NCBI GenBank assembly: GCA_002495625.1
Contig: DAGC01000004.1
Coordinates: 181,870 to 245,869, forward strand
Direction: 5' to 3'
Length of the DNA stretch: 64,000 bases
Origin: Methanobacterium sp. UBA375
GTDB taxonomy: Archaea > Methanobacteriota > Methanobacteria > Methanobacteriales > Methanobacteriaceae
Shown here: piece by piece, positions 27,590 to 36,228 of the stretch
How positions within the stretch are numbered: position 1 is the first letter of the stretch
Layout: every line of letters begins with the position of its first letter
The notes under the pieces: generated by a model
Databases searched by the model: none
What the model was told of the DNA's origin: nothing
What the model saw: only the letters and a program-made list of their open reading frames with translations
Program-made: the position numbers and the translations under genes

Positions 27590-30172
27590 TTACAAAGAAT
27601 TCATGGCATTAATTATTTGATTATTAACATCTTGAATCTCGTAGCCTGGATAGACATAGATGAGCTTACAATTATTTTCTTTGCATAATCTTTTTTTACG
27701 TTTGTCTCGTTCTTTTTGTTTTTTAAAACCTTTTTCTCCACCAAATTGTGGTATAGGTTTTTGATGTTGTTCCCCTTGATATTCTATACCTATATTTCTC
27801 TTTGGAAAGAAGATATCTAGATGTTGTAGACCTAACCAGGATGGCCTGCCATGTTGAATGATAATTTCATTTGGAAACAATTGTTTTATTTTATTAAATA
27901 ATAACATTTCATTCCAATTTTTACCTACTTCTGGTAAATTATGGTCTTTTCTAACCCTATTTTCAGCTTTTCTAACTAATTTTTTTACATAATTGAGGAA
28001 TGCCTTTAGGATTATATTCGGTACAATAAATTCCATATTAGAATCATCATTTAAATATTTTTTAGATAAAATATCTGGAAAAGGTATGAAATCAAAATAT
28101 TCCTCATTTGAAAAATGATTTCTAGATTCTATTCCTTTTTGATAACGAGAATAATGAAATTTAAGCTCGTCAAATTCGTATTTATTGTCAAAATATTTAC
28201 TTAAAGCATTTAAATCCTTATCTTTCAATGAAACACAAAAATAATCACCATATTTATTTTCATAATTGGGATCTTTTTGGGAGGAATAAAAGATGTGATC
28301 ATGGATAAAATGGGAAATTAAATGTTTATTGTGTTTTGCATAGTTTTCATTTAGTATTCCATCTATAACAAGTATGATCTCATCTTTATGGTTTTTTCCA
28401 AAATCTGTTAGAATATTTTCATCACTTAAATTTAAAATAATCTCACCATTAATCAAACTTTTTTTTGAAGGGCCTAGTAACATGGCAAATATAAATAAGT
28501 CTTCATAATATTCTAATCCTGCTTTTTTCTTATAATAAAAGGATTTTTCGAATTCATCAATTAGGAAATATGCTCCAGATTTCCAGTGGTTTAAATCTTG
28601 GAGCAAATCATAATTTGAATAACTGTTTTCAATTAACTCAAAATTAGTAATTAAATCTTTGATATCCTTGTTTTCAGAGAATTTACGCACAGTTTCGTAT
28701 AGGAACATGTAAATGTAGTTTTTATTGTCTTCAAAGTCCACTGGATTTTTTTTACATAAATTTGATAGCAATTGGTCATAAAATGATCTTTCTTCAGGAG
28801 AGGCATCTTCCCGTAGGTATACTTCTTGTTTATAATTTTTTAATTCACCTCTTAAATAAAGAATACTCTCTGCTTCTTCCCTTACAAGTTTGCTATCATC
28901 GTTTAGTGCAGTTTTAATAAATTGAACCGAATTTTTAGCATTGTTATGTCCTATTTTTTGGATAGCAGCCTTCCTAACATTTGGATCTTCATCATTGAAA
29001 GATTCAATTAAAATAGGAGTTATATCATATTTAGCTAATCTAGCTAGTAGACGAATAGCAAGTTCCCTTATTTTAGGATCTTCATCATTAATTGCATTTT
29101 TTATATTAACTAATAATAGATCGTTGTTATACTTTTTTATAAATTTTAAAGATATATCTGCGATAGTGAGTTTGTTTTTGATAGAATTTAATAAATGATC
29201 TCTCAATATCCACACATCTAATATATGCTTAAATTTTCCTGTGATCATATTTGACCTGAAATTTTCAGGCTCAATACGAATTCTAAATTCAAATATATCA
29301 TCATCTAAATTATCAACATGATCTTGTTCGATTTTAATTTCTTTTAATAGCCTATCTAAATGATCATAAAAATAGGATGTTATATCAAAGTCAAATTTTA
29401 TTAATACATCTATCATCTTTTTTCTCACGCTTCTTTTTTCGTCATTTAATGCGTTTAAAATAGTGTCAATAATCAACTCGTAACATCTTATAAATTCTAT
29501 AATATCAAGGTTTTTTTCAATATTATAAATCTCATTAAGTCGATATAGATACCAAGCGGACCATGCTACTTTAGTCCTTACCAGGGGGCTCTTGTCTTTT
29601 ATTAATTTAGAAATAGAATCTATTGCATTAGGCGGAATTATTCGAATTAATAAATTAATTGCATAATATCTAACAAATGCATCCTTGTCTTCAAGTAGTT
29701 GAATATATAAATCAAAGTATTTTTCATTAGGCATTTTATTTAAAGCTCTAATAGCACTTCTTCTAACATTTTTGTCTGGATTTTTTAATGATTCTATCAA
29801 AGGTTCTATGGAACATTTTTTGATTTTAATCAAACTTTTAATGCATATTGATCTGAATCCGCTATCTGGATGTTTTAAAGAAGTAATTAGAGGATCTACA
29901 GATCTATAATCGTAGATATATCCTAAAAATTCGGCACATTGCTTTTTAATAGAAATATTATTGGATTGAAGACCTGAAACTATTGAAGGAAAATTTTTGT
30001 AAAAGAACTTAATGGTTTTTTTATAGTTTTCATAATCCATTTTTGAATCTATTTCCCATACTTCTTTTAAAATACCTTCAACAATATGAAAATGATAAGG
30101 TATAGTTTCTGTATGGGGATTGGTTATGTAATCCAAGCATTGTTCTAATATTTCACCTGTTAATTCTTCCAT
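27590..30172 (-). CDS. HEAT-repeat protein with C-terminal PD-(D/E)XK-like nuclease domain
   Basis: An 860-residue protein. HEAT-like repeats occur at about residues 60-200 (SVDPLITSLKHPD, IEPLIESLKNPDKNVRRSAI, LEDKDAFVRYYAI) and again at about 355-445. A central region (450-740) is unlike anything I recognise. The last 86 residues form a nuclease-like domain: GRPSWLGLQHLDIFF with D786, then GIEYQGEQH with E797-x-Q799, and RDKRKKRLC before a final strand LIYVYPGY. HEAT repeats bind protein or nucleic acid, so this may be a target-sensing nuclease. The nuclease signature is known from other proteins; the HEAT fusion is what is unusual. Gene is intact, very AT-rich and in a defence-like cluster. 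Confidence 0.75.
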   Translation of the reverse strand: MEELTGEILEQCLDYITNPHTETIPYHFHIVEGILKEVWEIDSKMDYENYKKTIKFFYKNFPSIVSGLQSNNISIKKQCAEFLGYIYDYRSVDPLITSLKHPDSGFRSICIKSLIKIKKCSIEPLIESLKNPDKNVRRSAIRALNKMPNEKYFDLYIQLLEDKDAFVRYYAINLLIRIIPPNAIDSISKLIKDKSPLVRTKVAWSAWYLYRLNEIYNIEKNLDIIEFIRCYELIIDTILNALNDEKRSVRKKMIDVLIKFDFDITSYFYDHLDRLLKEIKIEQDHVDNLDDDIFEFRIRIEPENFRSNMITGKFKHILDVWILRDHLLNSIKNKLTIADISLKFIKKYNNDLLLVNIKNAINDEDPKIRELAIRLLARLAKYDITPILIESFNDEDPNVRKAAIQKIGHNNAKNSVQFIKTALNDDSKLVREEAESILYLRGELKNYKQEVYLREDASPEERSFYDQLLSNLCKKNPVDFEDNKNYIYMFLYETVRKFSENKDIKDLITNFELIENSYSNYDLLQDLNHWKSGAYFLIDEFEKSFYYKKKAGLEYYEDLFIFAMLLGPSKKSLINGEIILNLSDENILTDFGKNHKDEIILVIDGILNENYAKHNKHLISHFIHDHIFYSSQKDPNYENKYGDYFCVSLKDKDLNALSKYFDNKYEFDELKFHYSRYQKGIESRNHFSNEEYFDFIPFPDILSKKYLNDDSNMEFIVPNIILKAFLNYVKKLVRKAENRVRKDHNLPEVGKNWNEMLLFNKIKQLFPNEIIIQHGRPSWLGLQHLDIFFPKRNIGIEYQGEQHQKPIPQFGGEKGFKKQKERDKRKKRLCKENNCKLIYVYPGYEIQDVNNQIINAMNSL

Positions 30173-30581
30173 AAATATCCCATTAAAAGAATAACGATAT
30201 AAGAAAACTCAACAAACAAACTTTATTGAGATTAGATTGCATAGTATTCAGCATTATATATCTGCCTTTTTAGTTGCTATATTTTAGTAGATTTTAACCA
30301 GATAGCCTATTTTTCAAACGGTTCATAGTCCATAAGTTCATCGTAGACTTGACTGTTTATTTAATTATTCTTTGTTGTATTTGAAAGTTTTATTGAATCT
30401 AAAGAATATTCCGAATTTCAGTAGTATGCATTTGTTTCTATTAATTATCAACGACTTGAAAATATGAACGTCTTATGTAGTTATTGTGAAGTTTTTTAGA
30501 CTATTGAGTTTGAAAAAGGATTAATATGACTTTAATAATTAAAATAAAGGATTCGATCGTTTAGATAATTAGAAAGAAGAG
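30173..30581. other. Intergenic region of the defence cluster with a coding remnant
   Basis: About 410 bases, over 70% A/T. No intact gene. On the minus strand, 30307-30357 encodes INSQVYDELMDYEPFEK followed by a stop, a sequence that looks like the end of a lost gene but is preceded by a stop codon. The rest holds only A/T-rich promoter-like strings for the HEAT-nuclease gene that starts at 30172. Confidence 0.45.
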
Positions 30582-31412
30582 TTATATGTCTATATATTCA
30601 CTTTCGATTAAATAATCACAATTTTGACAACCTACTCGATAGAATATGCCTCTAGGCTCTGGATCATCTTCTGTGTTTCCACCAATATTTTTTTGAGTAG
30701 TCCCAATTTTTCCTCCACATTTAGGACAAATATTCAATTCTAATAAAGTATCTTCAGCGGCTTCAATTCTTGATAAAATTTGATTTAATTTGACTAAAGT
30801 ATCTAAATCATGTTTGTCTAAATCATTTTCAATATTAAATTTATCAATTTTATCTTCATATTCTTGAATTATATCCTTAAGTTGTGCATAATCATCTTTC
30901 AGATTTATAGGATGGCTTCCAGAATCATCCATGGAATATTCATAAATTATTGATTCTGCTTTTCTAAGACTATGATGTAGGCGTGCGTAAAATGATTCTT
31001 TAAATGTAAATTTTAACGATTTTTTATGATATTCATGAGATATATCAATTATCCATCTAGTAAATTCAGGTATTTTTTCTTTAATAAATTCTATATTTCT
31101 CTTTTTAGGGTCTGCATAATCATCATGTTCTACGCTACTACGAATTTTCTGAAGGCGATTTATTAACTCATCCCACACAGTAGGATCTTCTATACACTCT
31201 AAACATGCCTTAACATTTGCCCATCTGACTTTTAAATGCGTATTTTTTATAGTATTTTCGTCTAATCCGCACTTGCGTACTGCAATATCTCTTAATAATC
31301 TTTGAAAATAATCATACAAAGGCTTAATTACAGTTCTCCTTTCAACTGTATTTTTCAACTCCATTTCGTTTATTAAATCTTGCATATCTTTATAAACATC
31401 AACTTCACCCAT
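30582..31412 (-). CDS. HEPN-like protein with C-terminal zinc ribbon
   Basis: A 276-residue protein. The N-terminal part (about 1-140) is helical and carries RX4H as R91-SSVE-H96 in RSSVEHDDY, the HEPN RNase signature. A coiled stretch (about 150-225) has LKDIIQEYEDKIDKF. The C-terminus has CPKCGG and, about 35 residues later, CQNC, a zinc ribbon. HEPN domains often act as toxins or RNases in defence, and the zinc ribbon may bind nucleic acid. GGTGG precedes the ATG. The neighbouring HEAT-nuclease and STAND genes are on the same strand. HEPN assignment is from the motif only. Confidence 0.62.
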   Translation of the reverse strand: MGEVDVYKDMQDLINEMELKNTVERRTVIKPLYDYFQRLLRDIAVRKCGLDENTIKNTHLKVRWANVKACLECIEDPTVWDELINRLQKIRSSVEHDDYADPKKRNIEFIKEKIPEFTRWIIDISHEYHKKSLKFTFKESFYARLHHSLRKAESIIYEYSMDDSGSHPINLKDDYAQLKDIIQEYEDKIDKFNIENDLDKHDLDTLVKLNQILSRIEAAEDTLLELNICPKCGGKIGTTQKNIGGNTEDDPEPRGIFYRVGCQNCDYLIESEYIDI

Positions 31413-31465
31413 TAAACCACCCCATACAACTCAAAAGCCTACTTATTTAATGAATTTTTTTAATC

Positions 31466-31741
31466 TTGAATATAGCTTCATTAAAAGAAATCACTCGAGA
31501 AAAGATAGAAATTCGTGGTCACGGAAGTTTAAGGATTAGAGGCAGGCAACATTTTACCGATGAGCAAATTAAAGACTTAATATATGAGAAACATTACAAT
31601 AAAGTCATTAAAAATGAAGATGGGGAATTTGAATTAACTTATAATAATCCTGTAAAAGGAAAAAAATTTTTGATTATAATAGTAAGAGCCAATAATGATA
31701 TCAAAAAATCTATAAGAGTTGTAACGATATATACAGAATAG
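31466..31741 (+). CDS. DUF4258-like toxin
   Basis: A 91-residue protein of the RelE-like DUF4258 kind: a basic GHGSLRIRGRQHFTDEQIKDLI segment, with H29 as the family histidine, then FELTYNNPVKGKKFLIIIV and RVVTIYTE at the end. This matches the pattern of small RNase-like toxins paired with DUF2283 proteins, which is the case here (next gene, 14 bases away). TTG start at 31466 is the first available codon and has no clear Shine-Dalgarno, so the N-terminus is uncertain. Confidence 0.65.
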   Translation: MNIASLKEITREKIEIRGHGSLRIRGRQHFTDEQIKDLIYEKHYNKVIKNEDGEFELTYNNPVKGKKFLIIIVRANNDIKKSIRVVTIYTE

Positions 31742-31755
31742 AAAGGTGAATAACA

Positions 31756-32148
31756 GTGAGTAATATGGATACTAAAAAATCATTTAAAATGAATCATGAT
31801 TATGATGTTCAAAATGATTCATTATTTATGTATATTACTGATGATTATATTTATGATAAATCCTTGCGGTTAGATAAAGATGTTATTTTAGATTTCGATG
31901 AAAATAAAGTTCCTGTTGCATTAGAAATATTGCATGCTTCGAAATTATTTAATATTAATAGATTTGATTTAAGAAATCCAATGGGACTGGACATGGAAAT
32001 TATAATTGGTGACGACTGTATTCGTATTAAAGCGGATTTCACAATATTGGTGAGGAATAAACCTACTCCATTAGATTTAGACATAGAAGGGGAAAATAGT
32101 ATTAACATACCTTCTCAAGAAGCTCATTTTGATAAAGCAGTTGCTTAA
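31756..32148 (+). CDS. DUF2283-family antitoxin
   Basis: A 130-residue protein. The family pattern is seen at about residues 13-60: YDVQNDSLFMYI, then DVILDFDENKVPVALEILHASKLF. The rest is a longer C-terminal tail of about 70 residues (HASKLFNINRFDLR...), with a pattern of acidic strands. Partner of the DUF4258-like toxin upstream. The GTG at 31756 is chosen because AAGGTGA lies about seven bases upstream; ATG 31765 is too far from it. Function is inferred from family pairing. Confidence 0.75.
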   Translation: MSNMDTKKSFKMNHDYDVQNDSLFMYITDDYIYDKSLRLDKDVILDFDENKVPVALEILHASKLFNINRFDLRNPMGLDMEIIIGDDCIRIKADFTILVRNKPTPLDLDIEGENSINIPSQEAHFDKAVA

Positions 32149-32235
32149 ATTTTTTTTGATTTATTGTATTCAGATTAAGACTAATTTTCTTAAAATATCT
32201 TAAGTAAATATGTTTTTGTATAATTTTTAATTTTC

Positions 32236-32285
32236 ACTCATAAAGATGAGTAAACACTTATAAATAATCACTCATCTTTATGAGT
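32236..32285. repeat. Sixteen-base inverted repeat around a TATA-like string
   Basis: ACTCATAAAGATGAGT (32236-32251) and its exact reverse complement ACTCATCTTTATGAGT (32270-32285) flank an 18-base spacer with TTATAAATAA. Each arm is itself a near-palindrome (ACTCAT...ATGAGT). The second arm overlaps the ATG of the DUF4143 remnant. The arrangement suggests paired operator sites around a TATA box, or the ends of a lost element. Confidence 0.65.
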
Positions 32286-32483
32286 AAGTATTTATATTCA
32301 CCTGAAAAGGAAGGTGTAGACTTTCTATTAAGTGATATAGAAGGGGAAGTAATTCCTGTTGAAGTAGGAGTAAGAAAAAAGAATACAAGGCAAATAAAAA
32401 AGCTTCATCAAATCATAAAGAAAGAAACCAACCATAAAAACCTGATTTTCAACAAATCAAATACCCGTAATAAATGGGATTAA
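32280..32483 (+). pseudogene. DUF4143-type ATPase remnant with internal deletion
   Basis: A 67-codon frame. It begins MSKYLYSPEKE, like the N-terminus of archaeal AAA ATPases, and then jumps to GVDFLLSDIEGEVIPVEVG, the C-terminal nuclease-like segment of DUF4143 proteins. The whole ATPase core is missing. I infer an internal deletion of about 300-400 codons, leaving a fragment under the same promoter. After the stop at 32481-32483 nothing family-like follows. Confidence 0.7.
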
Positions 32484-32501
32484 TACAGCCAGCATTGGAA
32501 C

Positions 32502-33254
32502 CTAAAACCTCATACTATCCAAACTCAACAAAAATTCTTCCATATATTTATCGATGATATCCTGGGATTGGTAGATGGAAGTTTCATAGATTATGGTGGG
32601 TGTTCCATTTTTTAAAATGGGGATGGACACGTAATCGGGGCTGGTTGGATGCCCGTCACTTGCAGGAACATAATTTAAGATTCCTACGCTCGGTGTCTTC
32701 CTTATTATTTCTTTTCCAATTCTCGTGGATTCTTCATCATTTAAGGGAGCGACTATAGCATTATTTAATACGTACTGGTCTCTATGTCCGTGGACATCTA
32801 CGCAGAAAGTGTAGTTTTTACTGTTTATATCTGGCACTGCAAATTTTTGGGCAAGTAATTGGCCGTTCATCCTGCTTTTGTCAAAATCATCTTTATCCTG
32901 GGTAACATCAACTATATAAACATAATAGGAGTTGTTTAAAGAGTTATTATATTTTTTCAAATATTTTAAAAAGGAGTTGTGTGATTTAAACTCAAATGGA
33001 TGAACCCCCACAATGATGGCTATTTTATTGGTGGAATTGGGATTTCCATAGGGTCCTTCCAGTGTAACACTACCCAGTTCATCTGATCCTATAGTTTTGG
33101 ATTCGAAACTGGTTTCAGAGTGATTGTTAGAGCTGGAATTATTAGATTGGTCGCCTGTATTTTTACTAAAAACAAGTTCCTGTACGATAAAAATGCCGGC
33201 TATTATAACAAAGATAACGATAATAATCGTCAGAATTTTATTTATTTTTTTCAT
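32502..33254 (-). CDS. Membrane-anchored M14-like peptidase/deacylase-like protein
   Basis: A 250-residue protein. Residues about 6-28 form a membrane anchor (ILTIIIVIFVIIAGIFIV), followed by a Ser/Asn-rich linker. The domain that follows has VGVHPFEFKSH (H-P-x-E, zinc ligands of the M14 and aspartoacylase families) and DVHGHRD, with the third histidine ligand. The C-terminal region is YETSIYQSQDI. It is an extracellular zinc hydrolase by topology; the substrate could be a cell-wall peptide or a modified amino acid. A related but longer secreted protein lies at 49811-50986. Confidence 0.7.
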   Translation of the reverse strand: MKKINKILTIIIVIFVIIAGIFIVQELVFSKNTGDQSNNSSSNNHSETSFESKTIGSDELGSVTLEGPYGNPNSTNKIAIIVGVHPFEFKSHNSFLKYLKKYNNSLNNSYYVYIVDVTQDKDDFDKSRMNGQLLAQKFAVPDINSKNYTFCVDVHGHRDQYVLNNAIVAPLNDEESTRIGKEIIRKTPSVGILNYVPASDGHPTSPDYVSIPILKNGTPTIIYETSIYQSQDIIDKYMEEFLLSLDSMRF

Positions 33255-33498
33255 GTAATCTATCCTTGCATGTGTGGGGGTACTATTTAAGCTTTTTAGT
33301 GGTATATTTTAAGGCTTTTGGTTTTCCCTATTTGTTTTTTGCAGATTGTTATTTATGTTTTAAAAAGTAATTTTTATTTATAATTCTCTTCTATCTACAT
33401 ATTAAAATCTAAATCTTGATTAAACAAGATACTATAAATACTTGTTAACTCTTTAAACATTTTAAAACTTTTATTTAAAATTAAGATGGGTGATTTTA

Positions 33499-33891
33499 AT
33501 GGCTGGGAAGAATAACACGCCTAAAATAGTAAAGCAAGAAGAAGATCTACAAATAAAAATTACTAAAGCCGAAGTAGAAGATGACATATTTAAATTGGAA
33601 TACGAACTGATTTTCGCATACATAGATACCATCAACAACATCCGGAAAAAGATCTTTGAAAGGTTAGAAGACGAATTTTTATTTGAATTTAAATATAAAC
33701 ATGATATAACCGAATCTAAGCGTCTTACCAATTTAATGGTAGAATTTCATAGATCTGATGATTACCTGTCCATGGATGATATCAACACGATACTCGATAC
33801 CTTGGGTGAAATATTCAAGGAAGAGGGTATTGAGCAGGTAAAATTCGAACAAAAGGGGCTATTTGGATTCAAGGAGAATCTACCTTTTTAA
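33499..33891 (+). CDS. Conserved hypothetical protein, alpha-helical
   Basis: A 130-residue charged protein starting MAGKNNTPKIVKQEEDL. It is predicted mostly helical, with the segment YELIFAYIDTINNIRKKIFERLEDEF in the middle and a short C-terminal strand ending LFGFKENLPF. The family is not recognised. ATG 33499 is chosen because GGGTGAT lies five bases before it; GTG 33490 falls inside that site. It is a single gene with a T-rich terminator region downstream. No regulatory element is visible. Confidence 0.65.
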   Translation: MAGKNNTPKIVKQEEDLQIKITKAEVEDDIFKLEYELIFAYIDTINNIRKKIFERLEDEFLFEFKYKHDITESKRLTNLMVEFHRSDDYLSMDDINTILDTLGEIFKEEGIEQVKFEQKGLFGFKENLPF

Positions 33892-34017
33892 TTCAGCATA
33901 ATAAAGGTTTGATATTTACCTTTCATCTTCATTTAATGCGAACAAAATTTTTATCAGATATAGTAGGGTGAAAGATAGAGGAAATGGATATACAAGTTAA
34001 AATAAGGATTTGAAGAA

Positions 34018-34347
34018 TTATTCCTCCCGAATAGATTCTTCCAGTTCTTCAGATTCTTTATTCAGTGTGTAACCGATTATGGTACGTATGCTTACGATTA
34101 TCACTAAGATGATAACCTCGTTGAACGCGGGTTCAAGTATGGTCTTGATTAAATCCCCGGCGATGAAAAATTCCAATCCTAAGGCGATTTTCCTGGTGAA
34201 GTCGATACGGGTGTTGGCGTAGTAGTTAGTTCTTTTTACTTCACCGATAATTGTATTAACGGTTGCTCTGATTCCCCCGTAGATAATTATGATGGAACCT
34301 ATTATTGCAAAGGCTAGAGAAATTCCAGTTAATAAGAATTCACCCAT
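34018..34347 (-). CDS. DUF1622 membrane protein
   Basis: A 109-residue protein with three hydrophobic segments: about residues 5-27, 54-70 and 76-95. The motifs YGGIRATVNTII and RIDFTRKIALGLEFFIAGDLIKT are typical of the DUF1622 family, present in bacteria and archaea with no known function. The C-terminus is acidic (SEELEESIREE). The gene is convergent with the hypothetical gene at 33499 and follows the tRNA-Glu gene on the same strand. Confidence 0.85.
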   Translation of the reverse strand: MGEFLLTGISLAFAIIGSIIIIYGGIRATVNTIIGEVKRTNYYANTRIDFTRKIALGLEFFIAGDLIKTILEPAFNEVIILVIIVSIRTIIGYTLNKESEELEESIREE

Positions 34348-34384
34348 GGAAATTTAAATCCCCTCCTCCTCTTCGTTTGAAGAA

Positions 34385-34459
34385 TGCTCCGTCCGGGATT
34401 CGAACCCGAGTCCCCAGCTCGAGAGGCTGGAATGATTGGCCGGACTACACTAACGGAGC
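34385..34459 (-). tRNA. tRNA-Glu (anticodon CTC)
   Basis: A 75-base cloverleaf on the minus strand. The acceptor stem pairs GCTCCGT with ACGGAGC; discriminator A. The anticodon stem CCAGC/GCTGG encloses CTCTCGA, so the anticodon is CTC (codon GAG). T arm is CGGGT-TCGAATC-CCG. CCA is not encoded. A run of A at 34461-34468 (T on the minus strand) and A/T-rich sequence upstream could be its promoter. Confidence 0.95.
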
Positions 34460-34500
34460 AAAAAAAAATATTTTAAAAATTTATTTTTTTACATGTGTTT

Positions 34501-35052
34501 TTATGGTACCTGGAAACTATTTATAATTGTGTCGAAGTACTGCTGTTGGCTGGCAGGGTCCACTCCGCCGGTGACTATGAAGTGTAGGGTGTAGACGAAG
34601 TTATCCTTTTCAAAGTATATCAACTTTACCTGGGTTTGGTTTCCACTTCCATCCGTCCCAGTGAATGTGGTCATATTAGCTTTTAATCCTGCGATATCCA
34701 CTGTACCATTTGTTGAATTGAAATCAATACCTGTAGAATTTGTCAGGTCATTTTTAACAATTTCATAGCTTATATTTTCAGATTTTGGCAGGCTATTTAT
34801 CACAGCCGAACTGCCCTTGGTACCGTTCGATTCCACGGAACTTTGATCGGCCAGGTTGATGAAGTGTGTGTTTCCAATGGTTTGATCGATTAAAACCCAA
34901 TCGAGGGGGTAATTGAAGTTCAATCCATTAACAGAATAAGATCCTGTGGTGGACTGGTTGGTCTGGTTGCCTTGCTGGTTGGTACATCCCGAGGCAAATA
35001 TAACCAGTGCCAGAAGGGTTACTATAAACATATAAAGGTAAGTTTTTCTCAT
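34501..35052 (-). CDS. PsbP-like lipoprotein
   Basis: A 183-residue secreted lipoprotein. The signal sequence MRKTYLYMFIVTLLALVIF ends with the lipobox ASGC (C23), followed by a Gln/Asn/Thr-rich linker. The mature domain has YSVNGLNFNYPLDWVLI, typical of PsbP-related archaeal proteins, with beta strands and a final YFDTIINSFQVP helix. Methanogen members have no established function and probably act outside the membrane. A standalone gene, on the same strand as the downstream tRNA-Glu. Confidence 0.8.
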   Translation of the reverse strand: MRKTYLYMFIVTLLALVIFASGCTNQQGNQTNQSTTGSYSVNGLNFNYPLDWVLIDQTIGNTHFINLADQSSVESNGTKGSSAVINSLPKSENISYEIVKNDLTNSTGIDFNSTNGTVDIAGLKANMTTFTGTDGSGNQTQVKLIYFEKDNFVYTLHFIVTGGVDPASQQQYFDTIINSFQVP

Positions 35053-35199
35053 GGAATTCCTCCTTTTTTAAAGTAAAACTTTTAATTTCGCCACATTAGT
35101 ATATTATTTTGAAAATAGAACCTTTTAAACCTATTTATTAATAAGTTTCACTGGAATAACCATAAAATTATATTATTTTAAAATCTAATTTCCAACTAC

Positions 35200-36138
35200 A
35201 TGCACCACGATGAAGTTGAAGATGCCCGCCAGTTAGAAAAGGAGCTACTGGAGAGGCACAGAGGAAGGGACCTGGACGAGATCTTTAAGGGAGAAACCTG
35301 TGAAACACCACAGGGGTCCTGCTATAAAATAGAAGAAACAGAGAAGTTCAAGATCAAACGCATAGAAAAGGATAAAGCTAAAAAGGCACTCTTATGTGAT
35401 CTGAAAATCCTGCACGGGATAGGAGATTACAAAGAACAGAACCTGAAAAGTAAGGGTTATGCCACCATAGAAGACCTGCTGGATCATCCAAACCACGCCA
35501 GGAAGGCGGAGGAATTCCTGTGCAGACTCGACGAATCTCCCATGGACTGTATAAGGGAATGTTTCCCGGGCAGCAACCCCAAACAGCTCTATTCATCTTC
35601 TTTCCGGGAAGAAAATGACTTCCTGTTTTTTGATATAGAGACATTGGGACTTAGAAATGAGCCGTTAATCCTCATCGGAACGGCCCGTATCACAGACGAC
35701 CACATAAAAGTCACCCAGTACCTGGCAACAGGATTAGATGATGAAAAACCGGTAATCGGCAACTTCCTGGAGGATCTAAATAAAGAAACGGTGTTTGTAT
35801 CCTTCAACGGACGCGGATTCGACCTCCCCTTCATCAGAAATAGGGCCTATCACCATGACATCGGTAAAAAATTAATACACCACCACCTGGATCTGCTACA
35901 CTTCTCCCGGCGCACCTGGGGCGGTGCACTACCTAACTGCCGATTGCAGACACTGGAGAAGCATCTTTTCGACCTGCACAGGCACGAAGACGTCCCCAGT
36001 AGCCAGGTGCCGGCTTTCTACAGGACATACATGAAGACGGGTAACATAGGGCCTTTAGTTCCCATAGTAGAGCACAACAAAATAGATGTTATCACCCTGG
36101 CCAGGATATTATCTAAGTTACAGGAAGATATGGTTTGA
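35200..36138 (+). CDS. YprB-type RNase H-like exonuclease domain protein
   Basis: A 312-residue protein. An N-terminal region (about 60-125) contains a helix-hairpin-helix-like LKILHGIGDYKEQNLKSKGY. The catalytic domain is a DnaQ-like 3'-5' exonuclease: FFDIETLGL (D148, E150), SFNGRGFDLPF (D within the second motif), and EHNKIDVITL (D of the third). The family is PF13482 (YprB). It may act on DNA or RNA in repair; the substrate has not been fixed for archaeal members. Divergent from the PsbP-like lipoprotein. Confidence 0.85.
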   Translation: MHHDEVEDARQLEKELLERHRGRDLDEIFKGETCETPQGSCYKIEETEKFKIKRIEKDKAKKALLCDLKILHGIGDYKEQNLKSKGYATIEDLLDHPNHARKAEEFLCRLDESPMDCIRECFPGSNPKQLYSSSFREENDFLFFDIETLGLRNEPLILIGTARITDDHIKVTQYLATGLDDEKPVIGNFLEDLNKETVFVSFNGRGFDLPFIRNRAYHHDIGKKLIHHHLDLLHFSRRTWGGALPNCRLQTLEKHLFDLHRHEDVPSSQVPAFYRTYMKTGNIGPLVPIVEHNKIDVITLARILSKLQEDMV

Positions 36139-36228
36139 TCACCGATTTATCAGAAAATTAAAATTCCATACAGGACATAAGTATAGATCGATCGCTCTCC
36201 TCTTTTACTAAGCTTTGGGATGATACTC

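Noticed and set aside
27590..30172. PBS-lyase (phycobilisome) function for the HEAT protein
   Set aside because: HEAT-like repeats of this type are widespread in methanogens, which have no phycobilisomes; the nuclease domain is the informative part.
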